Source: Candidatus Kouleothrix ribensis (GTDB lineage: Bacteria > Chloroflexota > Chloroflexia > Chloroflexales > Roseiflexaceae). From it: 64,000 bases of DNA. Under the pieces are notes generated by a model, which was not told where the DNA came from, did no database searches, and worked only from the letters and a program-made list of their open reading frames with translations. Below, piece after piece: positions 33,265 to 40,825 of the stretch (the first letter of the stretch is position 1; each line of letters opens with the position of its first letter). The stretch lies in the NCBI GenBank assembly GCA_016722075.1, contig JADKGW010000002.1:372001-436000 (forward strand), in the 5' to 3' direction. Made by a program: the position numbers and the translations under genes.

Positions 33265-33696
33265 ATGAGCAAGAAGATAATGAATCATAGTGATCTCGAG
33301 GTTTACCAACGATCCTTCGATATTGCTATGCGCATCTTCGAGTCGTCGAAATCTTTCCCTAAAGCAGAGACTTACTCTCTCACCGATCAGATTCGTCGCT
33401 CGTCACGTTCAGTTTGCGCGAATCTTGCTGAGGCATGGCGCAAGCGTCGTTATGAGAAGGCCTTCATCAGTAAGCTCTCCGATTCCGAAAGCGAGGCGGC
33501 CGAGACCCAAGTCTGGCTGTCTTTCTGCCATAGATGCGGCTATATGCAGCGCGATGAGGCAAAAGAGCTGTATGAAGCGTACAATCAGGTTATTCGTACG
33601 CTCGTTGGCATGATCAATCACCCGCAAACATGGATCATTGGCGGCGAGAGTAAGGCGATCTACGAAGAACAGGCGTCCTACGGCGACCCATTCTAG
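33265..33696 (+). CDS. Four-helix-bundle protein (23S rRNA intervening-sequence family)
   Basis: A 143-residue protein of the four-helix-bundle family first seen within 23S rRNA intervening sequences and also common as free genes. SDLEVYQRSFDIAMRIFESSKSFPKAETYSLTDQIRRSSRSVCANLAEAWRKR matches the family core, followed by FISKLSDSESEAAETQVWLSFCHRCGYM. AGGAG upstream of 33265 supports the ATG chosen. Its lower GC and flanking minisatellites on both sides suggest that it is mobile or recently acquired. Molecular function is unknown. A decayed relative lies at 25618. Confidence 0.85.
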   Translation: MSKKIMNHSDLEVYQRSFDIAMRIFESSKSFPKAETYSLTDQIRRSSRSVCANLAEAWRKRRYEKAFISKLSDSESEAAETQVWLSFCHRCGYMQRDEAKELYEAYNQVIRTLVGMINHPQTWIIGGESKAIYEEQASYGDPF

Positions 33697-33712
33697 AATT
33701 GATGCTCAGGAT

Positions 33713-34500
33713 CATCGGGTCACCCGGTCACCCGGTCATCGTGCCACCCGGTCATCGTGTCACCTCGTAACCTGACAAGATGACAAGATGACAAGATGGC
33801 CTTCGGGATAGAATAGGCATCGGGTCACCCGGTCATCGTGTCACCCGGTCATCGTGTCACCGCGTAACCTGACACGATGACAAGCTGACAAGATGGCCTT
33901 CGGGACAGAATAGGCATCGGGTCACCCGGTCATCGTGTCACCGCGTAACCTGACAAGATGACAAGATGACAAGATGGCTTTCGGGACAGACTAGGCATCG
34001 GGTCACCCGGTCATCGTGTCACCTGGTCATCTGGTCACCGCGTAACCTGACAAGATGACAAGATGACAAGATGGCTTTCGGGACAGACTAGGCATCGGGT
34101 CACCCGGTCATCGTGTCACCTGGTCATCTGGTCACCGCGTAACCTGACAAGATGACAAGATGGCTTTCGGGACAGAATAGGCATCGGGTCACCCAGTCAT
34201 CGTGTCACCGCGTAACCTGACAAGATGACAAGATGGCCTTCGGGATAGAATAGGCATCGTGTCACCCGGTCATCGTGTCACCTGGTCATCTGGTCACCTC
34301 GTAACCTGACAAGATGACAAGATGACAAGATGGCCTTTGGGACAGAATAGGCATCGGGTCACCCGGTCATCGTGTCACCGCGTAACCTGACAAGATGACA
34401 AGATGACAAGATGGCTTTCGGGACAGAATAGGCATCGGGTCACCCAGTCATCGTGTCATCGTGTCATCGTGTCATCGTGTCATCGTGTCATCGTGTCAAG
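33713..34500. repeat. Minisatellite of 72-98-bp units between four-helix gene and leuC
   Basis: Eight imperfect copies share the core TTCGGGACAGAATAGGCATC, centred at about 33813, 33909, 33991, 34088, 34177, 34249, 34347 and 34428. Between cores are CGGGTCACCCGGTCATCGTG, an optional GGTCATCTGGTCACC, then GCGTAACCTGACAAGATGAC. TGACAAGATG and its near-complement TCATCGTGTCA allow each unit to form a hairpin. The last 50 bases are a pure TCATCGTG octamer repeat ending before leuC. The spacers are repetitive too, so it is not a CRISPR array. Confidence 0.9.
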
Positions 34501-34521
34501 TTTCTTAGGAGCAACATTTTC

Positions 34522-35949
34522 ATGTCCACACCAACGACCCTCTTCGAGAAGATCTGGCAAACCCACATCGTGCGGCCCGAAACGCCCGAGACGCCGGCGG
34601 TGCTGTATATCGATCTGCACCTGATCCACGAGGTCACGTCGCCGCAGGCCTTCACCGAGCTGCGCCAGCGCGGCCTGAAGGTGCGCCGGCCCGACCATAC
34701 CCTGGCCACGATGGATCACTCGACGCCGACCACGCCGCGCGGCGCCGATGGGATCATTCCGGTGCTGGATGCCCAGGCCGCCGCCCAACTCAACCAGCTC
34801 GAGCGCAACTGCAGCGAGTTCGGCATCCCGCTGTTCGCACTTGGCAGCGATAAGCAGGGCATTGTGCATGTGATCGGCCCCGAGCAAGGGCTGACCCAGC
34901 CGGGTATGACGATCGTCTGCGGCGATAGCCACACCAGCACGCATGGCGCGTTCGGCGCGCTGGCCTTCGGCATCGGCACCTCCGAGGTGGCGCACGTGCT
35001 CGCCAGCCAGTGCCTGATCCAGAACAAGCCCAAAACCATGGCCATCCGCGTCGACGGCCGCCTGCAGAAGGGCGTCACCGCCAAGGATATCATCCTGGCG
35101 ATCATCGCCAAGATCGGCGTCGGCGGCGGCACTGGCCACGTGGTCGAATACATGGGCGAGGCTATCGGCGCGCTGAGCATGGAAGAGCGCATGACCATCT
35201 GCAATATGTCGATCGAGGGCGGCGCGCGCGCCGGGCTGGTCGCGCCCGACGAAACCACCTTCAGCTATATTGCCGGCCGGCCCTACGCGCCGCAGGGTGC
35301 CGCCTGGGAGGCCGCGCTGGCACAGTGGCGCAGGCTGCCCAGCGACGCAGGCGCAACTTACGATGCCGAGGTGACGCTCGACGCCAACACGCTCACGCCC
35401 ATGATTACCTACGGCACCAACCCCGGCATGGGCGTGCCGATCACCGGCAACGTGCCCGACCCCAGCGCGCTGAGCGACCCCAGCCAGCGCGTGGCGCTCG
35501 ACAAGGCGCTGCGCTACATGGATCTGCGCCCCGGCCAGCCTATGCTCGGCCAGAAGATCGATGTCGTATTCCTGGGCAGCTGCACCAACTCGCGCATCAG
35601 CGACCTGCGCCAGGCCGCTGCGCTGATCAAGGGCCGCAAGGTCGCCGACAGCGTGCGCATGATGGTCGTCCCCGGCAGCCAGCAGGTCAAGCGCCAGGCC
35701 GAGGCCGAGGGGCTGCACGTGATCTTTAAGGAAGCCGGTGCCGAGTGGCGCGAGGCGGGCTGCAGCATGTGCCTTGCGATGAATGGGGAGGATATTTTAC
35801 GCTCCGGGCAATATGCGCTATCGACCTCTAATAGAAATTTTGAAGGTCGACAGGGGCCTGGCGGCCGTACATTTCTGGCCAGCCCGATTACCGCGGCCGC
35901 CTCGGCTATCGCCGGCGCAATCGCCGACCCGCGCGAGCTGATGAAGTAG
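34522..35949 (+). CDS. leuC: 3-isopropylmalate dehydratase, large subunit
   Basis: A 475-residue aconitase-family Fe-S protein that, with LeuD, isomerises 2-isopropylmalate to 3-isopropylmalate. It may also act on citramalate made by CimA. FEKIWQTHIV at the start, TMDHSTPTT, CGDSHTSTHGAFGALAFGIGTSEVAHV, the cluster cysteine in VVFLGSCTNSRISDLR and CSMCLAMN identify it. AGGAGC lies upstream of ATG 34522; the upstream in-frame codons belong to the octamer repeat. LeuD follows after 11 bases. Confidence 0.95.
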   Translation: MSTPTTLFEKIWQTHIVRPETPETPAVLYIDLHLIHEVTSPQAFTELRQRGLKVRRPDHTLATMDHSTPTTPRGADGIIPVLDAQAAAQLNQLERNCSEFGIPLFALGSDKQGIVHVIGPEQGLTQPGMTIVCGDSHTSTHGAFGALAFGIGTSEVAHVLASQCLIQNKPKTMAIRVDGRLQKGVTAKDIILAIIAKIGVGGGTGHVVEYMGEAIGALSMEERMTICNMSIEGGARAGLVAPDETTFSYIAGRPYAPQGAAWEAALAQWRRLPSDAGATYDAEVTLDANTLTPMITYGTNPGMGVPITGNVPDPSALSDPSQRVALDKALRYMDLRPGQPMLGQKIDVVFLGSCTNSRISDLRQAAALIKGRKVADSVRMMVVPGSQQVKRQAEAEGLHVIFKEAGAEWREAGCSMCLAMNGEDILRSGQYALSTSNRNFEGRQGPGGRTFLASPITAAASAIAGAIADPRELMK

Positions 35950-35960
35950 GAGAGAGAAGC

Positions 35961-36569
35961 ATGGATCCGATCACGACCTTCACCGCGCAGATCGTCGCGC
36001 TGCCGCTCGAGAATATCGACACCGACCAGATCATCCCGGCCAAGTACCTCAAGGTGACCGACAAGTCGGGCCTGGGCGAAGGCCTGTTCTACGCCTGGCG
36101 CTACAACGCCGACGGCAGCCCCAAGCCCGATTTCGTGCTGAACCGGCCCGACGTGCAGCATGCCGAGCTGCTAATAGCCGGCAACAACTTCGGCTGCGGC
36201 TCGTCGCGCGAGCACGCGCCCTGGGCCTTGCAGGGCTACGGTTTCAAGGCGGTGATCAGCACCTACTTCGCCGACATCTTCCGCAACAACGCGCTCAAAA
36301 ACGGCCTGCTGCCGATCCAGGTCGACACTGAGACCTACTACCAGCTGGTGAGCCTGTTCGATGAGGATCCGTCCACCAGCGTGACGGTCGACCTGGCCAA
36401 CCAGCAGGTGATCCTGCCCGGCGGCCAGGCGGTCGGCTTCCCGATCGACGGCTTCGCCAAGCACTGCCTGCTCAACGGCGTCGATCAGCTGGGCTTCCTG
36501 CTGAGCGAAGAGGCCGGTATCGCGGCCTACGAGGCAGCCATGCCCGCGCGCGTCGCGACAGTGCGTTAG
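35961..36569 (+). CDS. leuD: 3-isopropylmalate dehydratase, small subunit
   Basis: A 202-residue partner of LeuC. The swivelling-domain signatures are present: LPLENIDTDQIIPAKYLK and NNFGCGSSREHAPWALQGYGFKAVIS. The position 11 bases after leuC, with GGAGAGAGA upstream, implies a translationally linked pair. The C-terminus (LLSEEAGIAAYEA) is standard for bacterial LeuD of this length. Confidence 0.95.
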   Translation: MDPITTFTAQIVALPLENIDTDQIIPAKYLKVTDKSGLGEGLFYAWRYNADGSPKPDFVLNRPDVQHAELLIAGNNFGCGSSREHAPWALQGYGFKAVISTYFADIFRNNALKNGLLPIQVDTETYYQLVSLFDEDPSTSVTVDLANQQVILPGGQAVGFPIDGFAKHCLLNGVDQLGFLLSEEAGIAAYEAAMPARVATVR

Positions 36570-36573
36570 CGCC

Positions 36574-37083
36574 ATGGCACGACGTATTATTTCAGGCAGC
36601 CGCTACCTGATCATCATCGCAGTAGTGGTGATCGTGCTACTCGCCACGGCGCTGCTGGTGTATGGCGCGGCCCAGACCTACACCCTACTCACGAGCATCG
36701 CCTCTGGCAGCGCCGGCAAGGGCACCAAGGCGATCGTGCTGGCCGCGATCGAGCTGGTCGACCTGATGCTGCTGGCTACAGTGCTGTATGTCATGGCCGT
36801 CGGGCTGTACGAGCTATTCATCGACGATGAGCTGCCGCTGCCGGCCTGGCTCGAGATTCACAATCTCGACGACCTGAAAGACAAGCTGATCGGCGTGGTG
36901 GTGCTGGTGATGGCGGTGCTGTTTCTGGGCCAGCTGATCGGCTGGGACGGCCAGCGCGACCTGCTGGGCTTTGGCGGCGCGACGGCGCTGGTGATCGCCG
37001 CGCTGACCTATTTCTCGAGCCAGAAGAAGGCCAAGAAGAGTACCGCTCTGCCGAAGGCAGAAACGCCAACGACAAAGCCATGA
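36574..37083 (+). CDS. UPF0114/YqhA-family membrane protein
   Basis: A 169-residue integral membrane protein with about four helices (LIIIAVVVIVLLATALLVYG; AIELVDLMLLATVLYVMAVG; LIGVVVLVMAVLFLGQLIGW; ATALVIAALTYFS). The combination of YLIIIAV near the start, a DLMLL helix, GLYELF and a conserved LDDLKDKLIGVVVLVMAV segment fits the UPF0114 (YqhA) family. Function of the family is not established. It starts 4 bases after the leuD stop and ends 18 bases before leuB, so it is translated within the leucine operon, an unusual place. Confidence 0.75.
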   Translation: MARRIISGSRYLIIIAVVVIVLLATALLVYGAAQTYTLLTSIASGSAGKGTKAIVLAAIELVDLMLLATVLYVMAVGLYELFIDDELPLPAWLEIHNLDDLKDKLIGVVVLVMAVLFLGQLIGWDGQRDLLGFGGATALVIAALTYFSSQKKAKKSTALPKAETPTTKP

Positions 37084-37101
37084 AAAGAACACGAGGATCT
37101 C

Positions 37102-38202
37102 ATGCACGCTGTGATTACGCTCTTGCCCGGCGACGGCATCGGGCCGGATGTCGTGGCCGAGGGCGTCAAGGCGCTCCAGGCGGTGGGCAAGCGCTACGGC
37201 CATAGCTTCGAGCTGCGCCAGGCGCTGCTGGGCGGCTGCGCGATCGACGCGACCGGCACGGCGCTGCCGGAAGAGACGCTGACGATCGCGCAGGCATCCG
37301 ACGCGGTGCTGCTCGGCGCGGTAGGCGGCCCCAAGTGGGACAACCCCGAGGCCAAGGTGCGCCCCGAGCAGGGGCTGCTCGGCATCCGCAAAGCGCTCGG
37401 CCTGTATGCAAACCTGCGCCCGGTGGTGCTGCACCCGCGCCTGATCGCCGCCTCGCCGCTGCGCCCCGAGCGCCTGCAGGGCGTCGATCTGCTGGTGGTG
37501 CGCGAGCTGACCGGCGGGATCTACTTTGGCGAGAAGCGCCGCGAGACGCGCGATGACGGCCAGGAGTGGGCGCTCGACACCTGTACCTACACCACCGGCG
37601 AGATCGAGCGAGTGGTGCGCACAGCGGCCGAGCTGGCGCGCGGCCGCCGCGGCAAGCTTACCTCGGTCGATAAGGCCAATGTGATCGAGACCTCGCGGCT
37701 GTGGCGCAGCGTGACCGCGCGTGTGATGCGCGAGGAGTTCCCCGATCTGCAGCTCGAGCATATTCTGGTCGACGCCTGCGCGATGTACCTGATCAGCCGG
37801 CCGGCCAGCTTCGACGTAATCGTCACCGAGAATATGTTTGGCGACATCCTGACCGACGAGGCCTCGATGCTGGCCGGCTCGATGGGCATGCTGCCGTCGG
37901 CCTCGCTTGGCGCGGCGGCGGGTAGCGGCCGCACACGCATGGGCCTGTACGAGCCGATCCACGGCTCGGCGCCTGATATCGCCGGCAAGGGTATTGCCAA
38001 CCCGCTGGCCACCATCCTGAGCGTGGCGCTGATGCTGCGCTACTCGTTCGGGCTGGCGGCCGAGGCCGCAGCGCTTGAGGCTGCGGTGTACGCCGCAGTC
38101 GATGCGGGCTATGTCACCAGCGACATCGCGGCGCCGGGCGAGCGCACCTACAGCACCAGCGAAGTTGGCAGCGCGGTGGCGCTGCAGCTGGCCGGCGCTT
38201 AG
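37102..38202 (+). CDS. leuB: 3-isopropylmalate dehydrogenase
   Basis: A 366-residue NAD-dependent oxidative decarboxylase that produces 2-oxoisocaproate for leucine. ITLLPGDGIGPDVVAEGVKAL opens the protein. LLGAVGGPKWD, the substrate arginines around RPEQGLLGIRKALGLYANLRPV, VRELTGGIYFG, DKANV and the NMFGDILTDEASML/GLYEPIHGSAPDIAGKGIANP motifs are all intact. ACGAGGATCT just before ATG 37102 is a modest ribosome-binding site. It is the last recognisable gene of the branched-chain cluster. Confidence 0.95.
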   Translation: MHAVITLLPGDGIGPDVVAEGVKALQAVGKRYGHSFELRQALLGGCAIDATGTALPEETLTIAQASDAVLLGAVGGPKWDNPEAKVRPEQGLLGIRKALGLYANLRPVVLHPRLIAASPLRPERLQGVDLLVVRELTGGIYFGEKRRETRDDGQEWALDTCTYTTGEIERVVRTAAELARGRRGKLTSVDKANVIETSRLWRSVTARVMREEFPDLQLEHILVDACAMYLISRPASFDVIVTENMFGDILTDEASMLAGSMGMLPSASLGAAAGSGRTRMGLYEPIHGSAPDIAGKGIANPLATILSVALMLRYSFGLAAEAAALEAAVYAAVDAGYVTSDIAAPGERTYSTSEVGSAVALQLAGA

Positions 38203-38320
38203 CGCCGCTGGGGCCAGGCTCGGCGCGCCGCCCCCACATACTGTGCTTCGGATGGAATCGCTGGCCGGCGCTATGGAGCACATCCGCAACACACGGAATC
38301 AGGCCAGCCGGGTAAACCCT

Positions 38321-39958
38321 ATGGAGATCGAGCTCAACCCGTACGATCCAGCTGCACTCACGCCGATCAGCGAGCATCAGGCGGTTGAATTTTGGTGCAT
38401 CGCCCGGCCAGGCAGCCTGCTGGTGCTCGAGGTCGGCGGCCAGCCGCTCGCGCCATTCCTACGGCCGGGTGAGCCGGCCTGGCGCTGGCGCTGGAACCCC
38501 GGCACTGCCACCGGCCTGCACCAACTCGAACTGCTGGTGCGCGACGCCGGCGGCGCCGAGCTGCGCGCCAGCTGGGCGTTGCGCGTGCTCACGCGCAAGA
38601 TCGACCAGGAGCGCTACGAGGCGCTGATCGACGACCTGCAGCGCGTAGCCTACCGCCTGGTCGCCACGCTGGCCGGGGCCGGGGCCGAGGGCGCGACGCT
38701 CGAGCCGGGCGAGCCATGGCAGCACAGCCCGCTCGAGTCGTACTACCTGCTATTCGAGGCCCGGCTCGACACATTCGTGCAGGCGGTGCGTCGCATTGCC
38801 GCGCGCCCGCGCGAGCAGCTGCAGGCCACACGCGGGCGCGCGCCGCTGGGCCAGGCCGGCACCATCGACGATCAGGCCATCGCCGAGCTGCCGCGCGGCC
38901 AGTTCGACCCGGCCCCGGCCGAGGTGGCCGCCGAGCTACAGGCGGCACTGCGGCCTGCCGGCGGCGCGCTGCCACGCGATCTGGCCACCACCCACGGCCG
39001 GCCCAGCACCGATACCTACGAGCATCGGCTGCTCAAACAGCTGCTGGCGCAGCTGGCGCGGCGGGCGCGCTTTGTGGGCGGGCTGGCCACGCGCGCCGCC
39101 GCCCGGCTGGCCGCCAACGAGGCCTACACCGGCGCGCCAAGTACCCGCCGGCTGCGCGCCGAGCAGATCGCCCAGGGCTGCGCGGCCGCCACACGCACGC
39201 TGCAACAGCTGCGCGCGCTGCCATTCCTGGCCGAAGTGCGCGCGCTGCCGGCATTCCACGGCCCCACAGCGCTATTGCAGCGCGACGCATCCTACCGCGA
39301 GGTGTACCGCATGTGGCAGGCGCTGCGCCGCGAGCCACGGCTGGCCTGCGATAGCCCGCTGTTCAGCCTGCCGATCGCCGATCTGCCGCACCTGTACGAG
39401 GTCTGGTGTGCGCTCGAGCTGGCCCAGGCGCTGCTGGCGCTTGGCGGCGAGGTGCGTGAACAATCGCTGGTGGCCGAGCGTGGATCGCGCGACGACAACG
39501 AGCTGGAATATGTAGTTGCACTCAACGAGCGCAGCCCACTGCTGGTGATCGCGCGCGGCGAGCAGACGCTGAGCCTGCGCTACCAGCCGCGCTACCGGCC
39601 CGCGCGCGGAGCGGCACAGCAGGCTGGGCAGCTGTACGCACTCGACCGCTACACGCACGTGCCCGACCTGGCGATCGAGCTGCGGGGCGGCGATCGAGCC
39701 GCGCGCGTGCTGCTGCTCGACGCCAAGTATCGGGCCGAGCCGGCCGGCCACGGCGTGCCGCCCGACGCACTGGCCGATGCCTACACCTACCTGGGCGCGA
39801 TCGGCAGCGGCGGCCGGCGCGCCACACTCGGCGCGCTGATCCTCTACCCCGGCACCGGCCCGCACGAGCGCTTCGCCAGCGGCGTGGGAACGATCGCGCT
39901 GCTGCCCGGCCACACCGGCCCGCTCGCGGCCCTGCTCACCGACTGGCTACCTTCGTAA
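38321..39958 (+). CDS. DUF2357 domain protein, PD-(D/E)XK nuclease-like (McrC-related)
   Basis: A 545-residue protein of the DUF2357 group. The C-terminal part has a PD-(D/E)XK arrangement: PD at residues 448-449 in HVPDLAIEL and DAK at 467-469 in LLLDAKYR, with SLRYQPRYRP before it and an ALILYPG element after. The N-terminal half is a beta-sandwich-like region followed by helices. Such proteins often stand next to an AAA+ McrB-like GTPase and act in restriction-type defence, but none is present here. I took ATG 38321 (MEIELNP) although its ribosome-binding site is weak; ATG 38252 is also possible. Confidence 0.65.
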   Translation: MEIELNPYDPAALTPISEHQAVEFWCIARPGSLLVLEVGGQPLAPFLRPGEPAWRWRWNPGTATGLHQLELLVRDAGGAELRASWALRVLTRKIDQERYEALIDDLQRVAYRLVATLAGAGAEGATLEPGEPWQHSPLESYYLLFEARLDTFVQAVRRIAARPREQLQATRGRAPLGQAGTIDDQAIAELPRGQFDPAPAEVAAELQAALRPAGGALPRDLATTHGRPSTDTYEHRLLKQLLAQLARRARFVGGLATRAAARLAANEAYTGAPSTRRLRAEQIAQGCAAATRTLQQLRALPFLAEVRALPAFHGPTALLQRDASYREVYRMWQALRREPRLACDSPLFSLPIADLPHLYEVWCALELAQALLALGGEVREQSLVAERGSRDDNELEYVVALNERSPLLVIARGEQTLSLRYQPRYRPARGAAQQAGQLYALDRYTHVPDLAIELRGGDRAARVLLLDAKYRAEPAGHGVPPDALADAYTYLGAIGSGGRRATLGALILYPGTGPHERFASGVGTIALLPGHTGPLAALLTDWLPS

Positions 39959-40016
39959 AGTCGAAAAAACTCTTTACAAAGTGGTCACATTTTCCCCCGT
40001 AATAGCGATCCGGCCC

Positions 40017-40045
40017 TTGAAAAGTAATAAAACATATGATATAGT
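40017..40045 (+). promoter_or_regulatory. Sigma-70 promoter for the zinc-ribbon gene
   Basis: TTGAAA (40017-40022) and TATAGT (40040-40045) with a 17-base spacer lie in a locally AT-rich stretch. The start would be at about 40052, giving a leader of about 140 bases before ATG 40193. Confidence 0.75.
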
Positions 40046-40192
40046 AGCGGCTAAGGTTTGGTCCCCGCGAATTGCCCTGGATGCTTTGCCCGCTGCAAGC
40101 GCACTCCCGAGAGCTTGTCGTTAACCCAAACCCCCGTTCAGTTACTGGTTTCAGGAGTGGATCGGAGTCGATCCAAAGGAGCATGGCGAGCG

Positions 40193-40618
40193 ATGAGCTA
40201 CGCTGACAAAACGTTAACGTGCCGGGACTGTGGCACGCAGTTCGTCTTCACGGCGGGTGAGCAGGAGTTTTATGCGCAGAAGGGCTTCACCAACGAGCCC
40301 ACGCGCTGCCCCTCCTGCCGGCAGGCGCGCAAGCAGGGCGGTGGCCGAAGCAGCGGCGGCTACGGTGATCGGGACAGCTATGGCGGTGGCGGTGGCTACA
40401 GCGATCGGGACAGCTACGGCGGTGGCGGTGGCTACAGCAGCCGGCGCAGCAGCGGCGGCGCCAGCCGCGGCGGCGGCTTCGGCGGCGAGCGCGAGATGCA
40501 CACCGTTACCTGCGCCAACTGTGGTAAGGAGGCCAAAGTGCCATTCCTGCCACGTGGCGACAAGCCGGTCTACTGCGACGACTGCTTCCAGCAGCAGCGC
40601 CGCTCGAGCCGCTGGTAA
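40193..40618 (+). CDS. Zinc-ribbon protein with Gly-rich repeat linker
   Basis: A 141-residue protein with two zinc ribbons. The N-terminal one has C10-x2-C13 (TCRDCGTQF) and C39-x2-C42 (RCPSCRQ); the C-terminal one has C107-x2-C110 (CANCGKE) and C128-x2-C131 (YCDDCFQ). Between them is a low-complexity linker with two copies of DRDSYGGGGGY and further SRR/GG elements, resembling RGG-type nucleic-acid-binding tails. AAGGAG 10 bases upstream fixes ATG 40193. It is a single-gene unit with its own strong promoter and terminator. A role in binding RNA or DNA is inference. Confidence 0.8.
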   Translation: MSYADKTLTCRDCGTQFVFTAGEQEFYAQKGFTNEPTRCPSCRQARKQGGGRSSGGYGDRDSYGGGGGYSDRDSYGGGGGYSSRRSSGGASRGGGFGGEREMHTVTCANCGKEAKVPFLPRGDKPVYCDDCFQQQRRSSRW

Positions 40619-40645
40619 TTTCTAGCACGCTCGGGTGACCATCAA

Positions 40646-40678
40646 GCGACGGGCCGCAGCTGCGGCCCGTCGCTTTTT
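40646..40678 (+). terminator. Rho-independent terminator after the zinc-ribbon gene
   Basis: A perfect 28-base palindrome, beginning GCGACGGGCCGCAG at 40646 and ending at 40673, is followed directly by five T. It lies 27 bases after the stop codon. Confidence 0.88.
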
Positions 40679-40758
40679 CGTGCGCCTCGTGCAGCTCACG
40701 TACAGAGTGCTGTGACCTGCGTATCGTGTGTGCCTGCGGCGGCACGGCACGTATTATT

Positions 40759-40807
40759 GTGCCCCGATTCGATCGTGGCGTGTTGCACCAGGATCGAATC
40801 GGGGCAC
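40759..40807. repeat. Perfect 16-bp stem hairpin downstream of hppA
   Basis: GTGCCCCGATTCGATC (40759-40774) and GATCGAATCGGGGCAC (40792-40807) are exact complements around a 17-base loop. It lies 19 bases beyond the hppA stop and between convergent genes, without a T-tract. The stem start GTGC-CCGAT resembles the hairpin at 61104-61142. Confidence 0.7.
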
Positions 40808-40825
40808 GATTGTAGCCAGACTATA

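Noticed and set aside
33265..33696. Four-helix-bundle gene as part of a 23S rRNA intervening sequence
   Set aside because: No rRNA sequence flanks it; it is a free-standing gene between minisatellites.
33713..34500. Possible CRISPR array
   Set aside because: Units differ in length (72-98 bases), the spacers are themselves repeats, and no cas genes are nearby.
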